Below are positions 10,726 to 21,600 of a stretch of 64,000 nt of DNA, piece after piece. This DNA is from Ceratopteris richardii (Eukaryota; Streptophyta; Polypodiopsida; Polypodiales; Pteridaceae), in the NCBI GenBank assembly GCA_020310875.1, contig CM035422.1, positions 58,259,296-58,323,295 of the forward strand, in the 5' to 3' direction. The number at the start of each line of letters is the position of its first letter. Within the stretch, counting starts at the first letter, position 1. Under the pieces are notes generated by a model. That model was given only the letters and a program-made list of their open reading frames with translations. It ran no database searches and had not been told where the DNA came from. A program made the position numbers and the translations under genes.

Positions 10726-11722
10726 ATGAACCTAAGATCTGGGAAATACTTAGGGAAAAGTGATAGGTGGAGTGTTCGATCTTCTGAGGCTAGCATGAGG
10801 ACTACAACACTATCGTGGGCTCAACAATTAGGCAGTTATCCATATGAGCTTGTTTCAAACAGAAGTGACTTAGATATGTCTTTCAACACAGGGAGTCCAG
10901 GGGTTTCATTTAATGTAGCCCATGATAGAGGGACCCTACAAGACTCAGTTGGAGTACATCTGTAGAAATAGATTGGGTGCTCGAGTATATGAAGATGGCC
11001 TTCTTAGGTTGGTAATTCAATTACATAACCTTGATCAACCTATGGGATTAGAACATCTAGCTGTAAAGTTCGAAAACGAGGCATACATAAACAAAGAAGG
11101 GGCCATGTACATCATCAAGATTAAGGCCGACTCAATGAATGAACTAGGTGAGATGGTAGAAACTATAGACCTAGGTGTGGAAGGACAAGGGAAACAAATA
11201 AAAGAACCTAGAATGCCTAGAGGAAAATCTTTGCTAATGAGAGTGTTGAATCGTAAGTGGATGCCCTAGGACAATAGGAGCATAGAACTGTTTTGGAATA
11301 AAGAGAGCGATGAAGCTTTTTGGAGATATAGGCCAGATCACCCTACTGCTATAGGATCAAACATGATTTACAAATTAAAGTACTTAGAGGTTCCAGGGAA
11401 GTTAATGTACTTAGATGAAACCTCACAACGAGTGTATAAGGTCACAGAACATGGTCGTCATGTGTATACGTGGGGAGGAGAATTAGTTTTTCCAATAATA
11501 AGATCATAGGAATCTAAGGAGAGTTTGGGTATTGGCACATCTCCAGGACATAGAGAGAAGAACAAGGACGGAGCAGAGAGTAGTTTCATCCATCGTACAG
11601 GAAGGGAAAGGGCCCCTAGTGAAGGGGGAGGGCTAAAAGAGAACCACTTAGGGAGCATAGGGCTCACAGGGGTGGGGACGATTTTACCCTACATAGACCT
11701 AGAGACCACCCTAGAACCTTGA
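10726..11722 (+). pseudogene. G1-type N-terminal ORF of unknown function (middle copy)
   Basis: It starts M-N-L-R-S-G-K-Y-L-G, as the right copy does (M-N-L-R-S-G-R-H-L-G at 54864). The two are similar for about 250 residues. Shared landmarks are S-W-A-Q-Q-L, G-P-Y-K-T-Q-L-E-Y-I, P-R-G-K-S, S-I-E-L-F, E-A-F-W-R, P-G-K, M-Y-L-D and H.R-H..Y-T-W. A frameshift near 10930 and stops (near 11267 and 11506) break it. I do not recognise the fold. It lies upstream of where gag would begin, so it is likely an N-terminal Gag extension or a separate accessory protein. The remainder of gag and all of pol are deleted in this copy. Confidence 0.72.
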
Positions 11723-11734
11723 GGCCTATTCAAT

Positions 11735-11920
11735 CTCCTCATCGCCACTTTCCTTGTGTGTGTGTGTGTGTGCATGTGTGTGTATGTAATCACATTTCTC
11801 ACCATCACCTCCATGCACTTCATTTGCTCTTGATCTTCATATCAGCCTAACCTCTCTGCAAATTGACAATTACGAGGTGGAGCTCCTCACATTGGTACTC
11901 ACCATTGTACTTGAGTGACA
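11735..11920 (+). mobile_element. Tail of a G1-related LTR
   Basis: A GT microsatellite, then cttcatatcagcctaacctctctgcaaattgacaattacgaggtggagctcctcac, ending cttgagtgaca. This is the distal part of the LTR. It is closer to the solo LTR at 20827-21465 (taccattgt(a/g)ct ending) than to the LTR at 3972. It closes the deleted element 9538-11920 and abuts copia RT sequence at 11921. Confidence 0.72.
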
Positions 11921-12809
11921 CATAGACTTTTAGGAAACATTCAGTCTAGTAGCTAAGATGTCCACCACCAGAAGTTTGATTGCAATCTCAACCTCCAAAG
12001 GTTGGAAGATGTACGAGTTGGATGTGAAGAATGCTTTGCTAAATGGAGAGCTTGAAGAGGTAGTCTTCATGGAGCAACCCCAAGGCTTTGAAGATGAGAG
12101 CTTTCCACATCATGTATGTAGGGTAAAGAAGGCTCTTTATGGGCTCAAGCAAGCCCCAAGAGCTTGGAACCAAAGACTTGTGGACTACTTGGTAAAATGT
12201 GGATACAATGAGAGTCATGCATACCCATCACTCTCTGTGAAGAAGGAAGGTAGAAATATTGTTTTCATTTGTATATATGTCGATGATTTGATCATTATAG
12301 GGGATATTGAAGCCAACATCAAGGACATAAAGATGAAGCTTGGATGTGAGTTTAAAATCTCAGATTTAGGGATTTTAAGGTACTTCCTTGGGATTGAAGT
12401 ACTATATAAAGAGAAGGTATATACTTGATGCAAAGGAAATACATTCTAGATCTTTTGAAGATGTTTGGCATGTGTGATTGCAAGCCCATTTCAAATCCAT
12501 TAGAAGTAAATGTTAAACTAAGTGCTCATGAAGGTGAATAAGTGAAGGATGTCACCATGTATAGGTCAATAATTGGCTCTCTCTTGTATGCTACTATGAC
12601 AAGACCAGATATTGCACATGTAGTTGGAGTGTTAACTCAAATTTTTCAAGCACCAAGAGTACCTCATCTTGTTGCAGCCAAACGGGTACTTAGGTACCTT
12701 AAAGGATGAGTGAATGAAGGTCTATAGTATCCATTTGATGATGGAATAAATGTAAAAGCTTATTGTGATGCTGATTGGGGAGGTTCCAAAGATGACAGGA
12801 GGAGCACTA
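11921..12809 (+). pseudogene. Old copia C5: RT and RNase H fragment, 5' part
   Basis: Reverse transcriptase begins abruptly at E-T-F-S-L-V-A-K-M. Y-E-L-D-V-K-N-A-L-L-N-G, Y-G-L-K-Q-A-P-R-A-W and Y-V-D-D-L-I-I-I are visible, then M-T-R-P-D-I-A-H and A-Y-C-D-A-D-W-G-G-S-K-D-D-R-R-S-T at 12765-12809. There are stops at 12426, 12539 and 12708. The frame is interrupted at 12810 by copia C2 and resumes at 19246. It lacks gag, protease and integrase, which were lost at the junction with the gypsy LTR at 11920. Confidence 0.88.
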
Positions 12810-13889
12810 TGTTGGTGCATTTTACCCAAGCCTACATGCTTGATATATTTGATATCATCCTCATTTGTAAGTCACATGAGTAGTCATGTGAACACCTCTT
12901 GTAAAAGAGTTCATTTTTTATCTCTTGTAATTGAAAAAAGAAAAAGGAAAAGGATGGCTTACCTCATGCATGATGTAAAAGCAATTTCGTGGCTCTAACT
13001 ACCAAAACCCATGACTTTTTGAGCTGAGGGAATATCTCCTAACTTTGGGGATCATTTTTAGGTGGAGCCATTCGAATTCGAATTCAAAACTCCCTCCAAG
13101 AATAGCTATAAAAGGAGCAAGAAGGAGAGGCGATTAGCAAGCCTTGTACGTGACCACTTCATGTCATTTTGTAGAGATTGAAGAGCTTACTCCATAGCTT
13201 TATCATTCTACTCCCATTGTGCAAAGATTCATTGCCAATGTGGTTGTAATCATATGTGAATCTATACATTTATTATCATCTACTTCTCTGTTTTGTTCTC
13301 TACTATACTCACTCAGAGTAGTACCTTCAGAAGGTCATATCTCGAGTTATACTGAACCTTTTTTCAGTGATTTAATGTGCGTTGGATAGCTCTTACTGTC
13401 TACTTTGTGCATATAAATTTTCAAGGTCACTGGATTAATACTTTTGGAGATATCTGCATTTTACTGCTTATTGGTCTATCTCTGCAGAGCCCCGAGAATT
13501 GTGGGGATGTTCCAGAAATTGTTAAAACTTGTTCTCAGTGCTCAGTCCATCGTTTGAAGTGTTTTAACTTGGATTGGGAAGCTTGCTAAGTCTATTTGCT
13601 ATGCCCAAAAGGAATTTTTCTAATTCCTACCAGGTTGAGAGCACTGTTCATTTTTTCCAGCAGGTGTATGTCAAAAAATAGCAAGTTTTGGGAGCTAGTC
13701 ATTTCGCAACTTGTCTGTCTTGACTTAAACTTTTGGGATACATGTTCCAAAGTACTTGGCTGATATTTTGGTGGATTTAGGAATCTTAAAGGGTCTACTA
13801 ATCAACTCTGAAGTCTCAGTTGGCTGGTGTGAAGCTGGTTGTAGCAGCACGTACTCATCTTTGGATTGCATCCACCATCTCTCTTCACA
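12810..13889 (+). mobile_element. 5' LTR of C2
   Basis: tgttggtgcattttaccc to ctcttcaca. It contains tataaaa at 13107-13113 as a likely promoter TATA box, downstream of the direct repeat attcgaattcgaattc. Short apparent ORFs inside (12765, 13377, 13756) are not genes and recur in the 3' LTR. Confidence 0.95.
13107..13113 (+). promoter_or_regulatory. TATA box in C2 5' LTR
   Basis: tataaaa in gctataaaaggagc. The 3' LTR has the same site at 18462-18468 (gctataaaagaagc). Confidence 0.6.
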
Positions 13890-13890
13890 G

Positions 13891-13902
13891 TGGTATCAGA
13901 GC
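13891..13902 (+). promoter_or_regulatory. Primer binding site of C2 (tRNA-iMet type)
   Basis: tggtatcagagc begins one base after the LTR end, the standard plant copia primer site. Confidence 0.9.
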
Positions 13903-13915
13903 ATAGTCAAGCAAC

Positions 13916-16900
13916 ATGGGAGATGGATTTCCATCAACAATTGAAAAATTGGATCGAAACAACTACCCGGCATGGTCTCTAAGGATGGAGGCTTACCTTC
14001 AAGGGAGGAATCTATATGGATTCATATCCGGAGATGAGGCAATGCCAACCATGAGGAACAAAGGGCAACCATCACATGAAGAAGTGGAAGGACTTTCGAA
14101 TTGGTGTTCAAAGGATGCACTCGCAAGGTCCTATATTCTAAACTCAATCTCTGATTTTCTTTTACCTCATGTCAAGGGATGCAAGACATCAAGAGAGACC
14201 TGGAATGCACTTGCTTCTTTCTTCTCTTCCAACACTCGAGCAAGGAAGAACCAATTGTGGATGGAGTTCACAACAATGAAGAAAAGCCCGAAGCAAAATG
14301 TGACTGATTATGTCACAAAGATGAAGGAGATTTCCGACCAACTTGGAAGCATTGGAGAGGTAATTGAAGAGGAGCAAATCATAAGACAAATCATGAATGG
14401 AATCAAAGCAAATGACAAGTGGGAGTCATTCACAACAGCCATGGATTTATACATGGATATGCATGTACCCGACCTCAACACACTCATGGGCCAACTCTTC
14501 ACTCATGAAGCAAAGATTAGCAAAGGTGGTGAGTCCTCAAGAGGTAATCAAACTTCTGCCTTATATTCTGATAAAGCTAAGGTCAAGGACAAGTCAAAGA
14601 ATAGGAAGAATGAAGATGAAGGAAGCTCTTTCCAAGCAAACTTTGCAGGTAGAGGAAGAGCTAGAGGAAGAGGCAGAGGTGAAAAGCAAGGCAGGGGGAG
14701 ATTCCAATCATCTCAACCTTGCAACATATGTGGCTTATCTAACCATACTACTGAAGAATGTTTCAGGAACCCGAGGAACTCAAGAGGAAGAGGATTCAAT
14801 AGAGGTGGCTATGGATCAAATAGAGGTAGATACAATGGAGGCTACAACAACAACAACTACTACAACAACAATTACAACAACAACAACAACTATCAAAGTG
14901 GCCATAGAGGAAGAAGAGATTACAATAACTATGCAGAGGACCAAAGTCAAGAAGATTCATTATTGATTATGAATCTATCAGCGAAGAAGGGTAAGGATGA
15001 TGATCACATATTTTACATTGATTCGGGATGCTCAAACCATGTAGCAGGAAATGTGGCTTTACTTTTTGATTTGGAAGATCCTCATAACAAGCATGAAGTG
15101 CAAACAGGAGATGACACAAAGCACTTAGTGGAGAAGATAGGTAATGTGAAGACATCAGATGGGAATATGAACCTCTTAAGCAAAGTCTTGTATGTCCCTA
15201 CAATTACCAAAAATTTAATAAGTTTTGGACAGATTGTTGAAAAAGGATTGCAAGTTAGATTCAATCGATTTGGAGCATATGTTGAAGACCCAAGGCAAGG
15301 CTTTTGAAGGATTGCCAAAGGAGAAAAGACAGGAAGGCTTTTCACTTTTGAAGTGGAAGATACAAAGAACATAGCTTTGTTTAGCTATGGATCTCAAACT
15401 CTTACAGAGTTGGAGATATGGCACAAAAGGCTTGCTCACATTGGTGAGAGGACACTCAAACAGATTTGCAGGGACCAAAGTGTACTTGGTTTGCCTAATA
15501 TCACAAGGCAACACATGATTTATAAGTGTGAAGCTTGTCAACTCGGCAAGGCTCATAGACAACCTTTCAATAAGAAAGGATATATGTATCAAAATCCTTT
15601 GGATCTAGTGCACACGGATGTGTGGGGTCCAAGTTAGGAGCCATCTATATCAGGCTCAAGATATTATGTGTCTTTCATAGATGATTGTAGCAGGTGGACC
15701 ATTTTGTTTTTCATGAAGCACAAGGATGAAGTGTTTAATTGCTTTAAGAAGTATATTGCTCTTGTTGAAAACCAAACAGGTAGGACGTTGAAACGACTCA
15801 GATCAGATGGTGGAGGAGAATACTTCTCTTCTGAATTTGATGCCTTCTTGCATGAAAGAGGCATTAAAAGGGAAGTCACTACAAGGTATACACCCGAACT
15901 CAATGGTGTAGTAGAGAGGAGGAACAGAGCTATTGTCGAAGCTGCAAGGTCCATGCTCAACGAAAAGGGATTGCCGAACTACCTACGGGCAGAGGCTGTG
16001 TCGACAGCCACATATCTCATAAATAGACTTCCATCTACGTCACTAGATAGAACCACTCCATATGAAGTGTGGAATGGAAGAAGACCTAGTCTAGAGCATT
16101 GCAAAACTTTTGGATGCTTAGCCTATGCTCACATTCCTCAAGTAAGAGGGAAATTGGATCCCAAGGCAGAGAAGTGTGTATTTATTGGTTATGACCAAAA
16201 CCAAAAAGGATATAGATTGTACAATCCAATCAATAAAGGATTTTTTGTGAGTAGAGATGTAATTTTTGATGAAAACAAATCATGGTTTGATGATGACAGG
16301 AAAGTGAAGCTGCCATATGACTTGGATGAAGATTTTCCATCACTTCAACCAAAGGAGCCAAAGCAGATTGAAGAAAGTGATTCGGAGATTGACCTAGAAG
16401 ACTTGGAAAGACTAAAGCTATGGAAGAACAAAGGTAAAGCAAAGATGTAGGATGCTACATATGGACCCGAGAGCTCACATCAACCACTTAGAAGGTCTTT
16501 GAGGGAGAAGAAGAAACCAGAGAGGTTTGGTTATGATACTTCTTTGGTCACCAAGCACTCAATCTACATTGCAAAGGATTCAACCAATGAAGAACCTACC
16601 ACATTTGAAGAAGCACAAAGCAAGAAAGCTTGGAGAGATGCAATGGATGAAGAAATGGAAGCCTTGAAGGAGAATGACACTTGGGAGCTTGTACCTAACA
16701 AGCCATCTATGAAGATAATCAGATCTCGATGGATATACAAAATCAAGAGGAATCCAGATGGAAGTATAAATAGACACAAAGCAAGGTTAGTTGCTAAAGG
16801 GTTTGCTCAAACCCATGGTATTGATTATGAGGAGACTTTCTCTCCTGTTGCAAAAATGCCTACAATTAGGGTTCTCATTAGTCTTGCTGCATCTAGAAAT

Positions 16901-18115
16901 TGGAATCTTTATCAACTTGATATAAAGAATGCTTTCTTGAATGGATGGATTTCTGAGGAAGTGTATATGGCACAACCTCCTGGATATGAGGATGCACATC
17001 ATCCTAACTATGTATGCAAACTAAAGAAAGCTTTGTATGGATTGAAGCAAGCTCCAAGAGCTTGGAATTTCAGATTGGTGACTTATTTGCAGGACCAAGG
17101 ATTCAAAGCTAGCAAGGCAGATTCTTCTTTGTTCATAAAGAGGAATGGATCTGAAGTGATCTATTTATGTGTGTATGTTGATGATATTATTATCACAGGC
17201 AATGATCTTGAAGGAATCAAACAGGTAAAGAGTCAAATGAAGGAGGAGTTCAAAATAAGTGACCTCAGACCACTCACTTATTTTCTTGGATTGGAGTTGA
17301 TCTACACAGATTCAGGTATATACATCACACAAAGGAAGTATGTGAATGACATGCTCGTCAAGTTCAAGATGGAAAATACCAAGTGTGCAGGTACACCTAT
17401 GGAGCAAAATCATAAGCTTAATGCTTATGAAGGAGAGCCAATTGAAGACATCACAAGCTATCAAAGCTTGGTTGGAAGTTTGAACTATGCAACACTCACA
17501 AGGGTGGATATATGCTATAGTGTTAGCATATTGAGTCAGTTTATGCGTAAGCCGAGAAGACCACATATGGAAGCGGCCAAGAGAGTCCTCAAGTACCTAA
17601 AGGGGACCATGAATGAAGGTTTGTTCTATTCATATACTTTAGATATTGAGCTAAAGGTCTACTCAGATGCAGATTGGGCCGGATCTAGAGATGATAGAAG
17701 AAGCACATCCGAGTATATATCATTTGCAGGTTCAAAAATCATTTCTTGGTCATCGAAGAAACAACCAACCGTGGCATTATCTTCTACTAAAGCAGAATAT
17801 AGAGGTTTGGCTAATGCAACTCAAGAAATCATGTGGTTAAAGTCTTTGTACACAGATCTTGGACTTCATTCTTCAACACCTCACAGTTTTGGTGACAACA
17901 CAAGCTCACTACATCTAGCAGCTAATCCGGTATACCATGCTAGAACCAAACATATTGAAGTCCAGTACCATTACGTAAGGGAAGCTAATGAGCAAGGATA
18001 TTCAACTATCCTATGTCTCTACAGATATGCAATGTGCAGACATGTTGACTAAAGCTCTTGATGGTATGAAGTTAAGTAGATTCAAGTTGATGATTGGCTT
18101 GCAGGAAATCAAGAA
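13916..18115 (+). pseudogene. C2 gag-pol polyprotein, one frame with three stops and one frameshift
   Basis: The ATG lies 26 bp after the LTR and opens a single frame to about 17990. Gag starts M-G-D-G-F-P-S and carries N-Y-P-A-W-S-L-R-M. The CX2CX4HX4C knuckle starts at residue 269 (C-N-I-C-G-L-S-N-H-T-T-E-E-C), flanked by Arg/Gly-rich and Asn/Tyr-rich stretches. Protease is Y-I-D-S-G-C-S-N-H at residue 369. Then come pre-integrase (W-H-K-R-L-A-H, C-E-A-C-Q), integrase (H-T-D-V-W-G-P, S-D-G-G-G-E-Y, N-G-V-V-E-R-R), RT (Y-G-L-K-Q-A-P-R-A-W, Y-V-D-D-I-I-I-T-G) and RNase H (Y-S-D-A-D-W-A-G). Stops are TGA 15305, TAG 15635 and TAG 16448. A frameshift near 17990 moves the tail (Q-C-A-D-M-L-T-K-A-L) out of frame. 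No other lesion is obvious. Confidence 0.95.
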
Positions 18116-18150
18116 CAATTGAAGACTTATTTGGAGGCCAAGCATGTTAG

Positions 18151-18164
18151 GCTTGAATGGGAGC
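18151..18164 (+). promoter_or_regulatory. Polypurine tract of C2
   Basis: gcttgaatgggagc directly precedes the 3' LTR start. It is short and interrupted by pyrimidines, but in the right place. Confidence 0.55.
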
Positions 18165-19245
18165 TGTTGGTGCATTTTACCCAAGCCTACATGCTTGATA
18201 TATTTGATATCATCCTCATTTGTAAGTCACATGAGTAGTCATGTGAACACCTCTTGTAAAAGAGTTCATTTTTTATCTCTTGTAATTGAAAAAAGAAAAA
18301 GGAAAAGGATGGCTTACCTCATGCATGATGTAAAAGCAATTTCGTGGCTCTAACTACCAAAACCCATGACTTTTTGAGCTGAGGGAATATCTCCTAACTT
18401 TGGGGATCATTTTTAGGTGGAGCCATTCGAATTCGAATTCAAAACTCCCTCCAAGAATAGCTATAAAAGAAGCAAGAAGGAAGAGGGGATTAGCAAGCCT
18501 TGTATGTGACCACTTCATGTCATTTTGTAGAGATTGAAGAGCTTACTCCATAGCTCTATCATTCTACTCCCATTGTGCAAAGATTCATTGCCAATGTGGT
18601 TGTAATCATATGTGAATCTATACATTTATTATCATCTACTTCTCTGTTTTGTTCTCTGCTATACTCACTTAGAGCAGTACCTTCAGAAGGTCATATCTTG
18701 AGTTCTACTGAACCTTTTTTCAGTGATTTAACATGTGTTGGATAGCTCTTACTGTCTACTTTGTGCATATAAATTTTCAAGGTCACTGGATTAATACTTT
18801 TGGAGATATCTGCATTTTACTACTTATTGGTCTATCTCTGCAGAGCCCCGAGAATTGTGGGGATGTTCCAGAAATTGTTAAAACTTGTTCTCAGTGCTCA
18901 GTCCATCATTTGAAGTGTTTTAACTTGGATTGGAAAGCTTGCTAAGTCTATTTGCTATGCCCAAAAGGAATTTTTCTAATTCCTACCAGGTTGAGAGCAC
19001 TGTTCATTTTTTCCAACAGGTGTATGTCCAAAAATAGCAAGTTTTGGGAGCTAGTCATTTCGCAACTTGTCTGTCTTGACTTAAACTTTTGGGATACATG
19101 TTCCAAAGTTTTTGGCTGATATTTTGGTGGATTTAGGAATCTTAAAGGGTCTACTAATCAACTCTGAAGTCTCAGTTGGCTGGTGTGAAGCTGGTTGTAG
19201 CAGCACGTACTCATCTTTGGATTGCATCCACCATCTCTCTTCACA
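18165..19245 (+). mobile_element. 3' LTR of C2
   Basis: tgttggtgcattttaccc to ctcttcaca, aligned end to end with 12810-13889. Differences cluster lightly around 18470-18500, 18655-18735 and 18820-19110. They include gaagagggg for gagaggcg and aacatgtg for aatgtgcg. Confidence 0.95.
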
Positions 19246-19300
19246 TACTAGTGGATAGAAGCTGAGTATAGAGGCTTAGCACAAGTCTCAAGAAGTTATT
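19246..19300 (+). pseudogene. Old copia C5: RNase H fragment, 3' part
   Basis: After the duplicated tacta the host element resumes with gtgga, then jumps to gaagctgagtatagaggctta (E-A-E-Y-R-G-L), the RNase H catalytic-Glu region. The roughly 20 codons that normally lie between are absent, so C5 also had an internal deletion. The similarity fades after about 19300, where it meets gypsy G2 on the opposite strand. The exact border is not visible. Confidence 0.7.
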
Positions 19301-19850
19301 TGTTGATCTTGATTTGCAGGTTAAGCAAGTACCTATTTGAAATAGAACACTCATTCGTGCTTCAAGAATACGAAATTGATATTTAAATTCCTCAATACTA
19401 CATTTTATAATGCAAAAACTGCCATCCATACAATTCCGACAAATTGTACTTTGCAAGATAATCATTAGTCGAATACTAGCTTCCTTTTCATATTCCACTT
19501 GATGCCGCTGCTTCTTCTGGACCTGCTGACACGGACTACAAAGTATACTGATTTCCAACATATCATTACTTGCAGACCCAGAATATTCCTTAGTTTGTAC
19601 ACCCTCATTCAACAACGCTTCATTATCCATCATTGGCCCTGAGCTAACCCGTAGCTCACTGTTGAACTGCAACTGTAATCCAAGTCTCCATTGTAATCGT
19701 AAAAATTTACTTAACGTAGTTTTAGACCAACACGAGGTCAAAAAACACTTTACCACAGATAAAAATGTAGAGAAATAAACTCTTTTACTGCGATGATCAG
19801 AAACATTGCTGAAGTGTTGTGCTGAATTATGAACGACTTGCACCACATTA
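19301..19850 (-). other. G2 copy A sequence downstream of integrase, unrecognised
   Basis: Copy B shares the part down to about 19690 (V-V-K-C-F-L..C-W-S-K and F-L-R-L-Q-W). Below that there is no second copy in the window. One minus-strand frame stays open and includes C-S-P-C-Q-Q-V-Q-K-K-Q-R-H-Q-V-E-Y-E and C-R-N-C-M-D-G-S. This could be 3' UTR or a small extra domain. No LTR or polypurine tract was found. Confidence 0.4.
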
Positions 19851-19899
19851 GCAGATAACCAGTCCAAATGTGGTGGCTTCCCTTGAAATAATTTCAGCC

Positions 19900-21600
19900 T
19901 AAATCCATTTATTGGCTTGTCCATCCATGTGCCAAACACATCTGCCACTCGAAAAGTGCCTTGACCCAAATCTTGCACAATCTGATATGGGCCCCTGTAT
20001 CTCAATATAAGCTTTCCTTGGATGGGGTCCTAGCTTCGAATTATACACCATCACCCAATCACCTTCTTTAAATAACTTAAACTTTACATTCTAATTTACC
20101 CAAGCTTGTCGCCGCCTTTGAATCACTTCCGTAATGTATGCACTTATCAAACGGTCCTCCTCAATCTGTAAAAGGTACTTACTCCTGTGTTTAACTGATA
20201 ACTCAGGCGACATCTTCTCTACCGTAATCCGCAAACTAGGAACTACAAACTCCATAGGTACTACTGCCTCCAATCCATATACCAACCGGAAAGGTGTCAT
20301 ACATGTTGTCACTTTAAATGCTGTTCTGAATGACCACAAAGCTGAATCAAGAAATAAATCCCAATTTTTCTGATTTTCATGCACTAACTTTTTAAGAATA
20401 CGCATTAAAGTTTTATTCGTGCTTTCTGCGTGCCCATTTGCTTGAGGATGATAGGCTGTAGTCTTTTTATGCAAGATTAAATGAATCCTTGTTAATTCTG
20501 AAATCACCTCATTCAAAAAATGAGTACCTCTGTCACTCACCAACTCAATCAGACACCCAAACCTAATCATAATATTACCGTAAAGAAATTTGGCCACACT
20601 TGCTGCCTTATTATCTTTCAATGCCACTGCTTCCACCCATTTCGTACAATAATCGGTTGCTACCAATATATATCTATTACCTCGCTGAGTGGTAGGTTTA
20701 ATAGGCCCCACAAAATCCATGCCCCATTTTCGGAAAGGATCCAGTGGTAATACCGGATGATCAGTCATATGGTCAGAGTTATTAGGTTGGCCTAACCTCT
20801 GGCAAATCACACATCCTTTGGCATACTGTTGCTCTAGCACAATGGTAAGTACCACGTTAAGAAGCTCCACCTCCTTAATGTCAATCCGCAGAAGAGGTAG
20901 GAGTGATATGAAGATGGTGAATGTGAGATGAAGTGAGACTGAAGGTGAGAAGCACCAAGATGCACACACACATACACACACACAATGAAGAGACAAGCAA
21001 GACACAATGGAAGGTGAGAAATCCACTCTATTGCTCAAGAACACTCTTACAAGCTCAAAATAGCTCTAAGCTCACACTATCCAACCTCAAAAATGAGCTT
21101 TCTAGCTCTTTTTATAGTTTCTAGACTAGTTTTGACCGGTTTCACATCTAGTGATCGGCCTAGTTAAAAATTAGGTCCTAGATGCTATTTGGAAGGGTAA
21201 ACGGTGTCTAAAAATAACGAAAATTGATACGCGCATTCTACCTAAGCTCCTCAAGCTCGAGGACTCCTCGGCTTGCACAAAATGGAGCTAGAAATTAAGA
21301 AAAGGGTTTTTCTATGTTACATATGTTACATTAGTGATGAAAATCACTGTTGAAGGTTTTTGAAAAGTATTTTTGAAACATGATTCTTTGAAAAAAGATT
21401 CCACTAGCTCCCTGCTCTGTCGTTAAATGCTTCCGCGTCTTCTATGCCTCTGGCTGCTTCCAACACATACTCATGCGCATCTTTTAACACCGTCGGCCAC
21501 CACAACCCAGCTTGTAATACTTTCTTTCCTGTAATATCGTCTGACAAATGACCTCCTGTGGAACCAGAATGTGCTTCCTGTAAAACAGCTGATTGTTCGT
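19900..21600 (-). pseudogene. G2 copy A integrase, split by a solo LTR
   Basis: The HHCC zinc-binding module reads H-S-G-S-T-G-G-H-L (about 21560) and, beyond the inserted LTR, C-V-I-C-Q (about 20810). The catalytic core follows: G-M-D-F-V-G-P, S-D-R-G-T-H-F and N-G-H-A-E-S-T-N-K for the DDE triad. The C-terminal G-P-Y module is near 19995 (Y-R-G-P-Y-Q-I-V-Q-D-L-G). A stop lies near 20090, with a frameshift between 20091 and 20005. A 254-codon open stretch (20005-19241) starts in this module but continues into sequence I do not recognise. Confidence 0.88.
20827..21465 (-). mobile_element. Solo LTR of a G1-related gypsy family
   Basis: A 639-bp LTR starting tgttggaagcagcc and ending gctagagcaaca on the minus strand. 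It is flanked by perfect CATAC duplications (20822-20826 and 21466-21470). It matches the G1 LTR in several blocks: the gtgattttcatcacta block, the taatttttaactaggcc block, actataaaaagagctag, a TG-microsatellite, and the distal gattgac..taaggaggtgg. No internal sequence remains, so it arose by LTR-LTR recombination. It sits in the HHCC module of G2, between H-E-Y-A and the C-V-I-C pair. Confidence 0.95.

Larger units (their letters stand above)
12810..19245 (+). mobile_element. Copia element C2, nearly complete
   Basis: 6436 bp with two long LTRs (1080 and 1081 bp), primer site, one gag-pol frame and a polypurine tract. The flanks are cacta (12805-12809) and tacta (19246-19250), a 5-bp target duplication with one C/T change. 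Reading across the empty site continues the RNase H motif R-R-S-T-S-G of the host element C5, which confirms the insertion point. By eye the LTRs differ at about 19 positions plus one indel, under 2 percent. C2 is therefore the youngest element here whose two LTRs can be compared. Confidence 0.96.

Noticed and set aside
19241..20005. 254-codon minus-strand ORF as an independent gene
   Set aside because: Its start is the integrase C-terminal module of G2 and it runs on through unconserved sequence into the neighbouring copia fragment.
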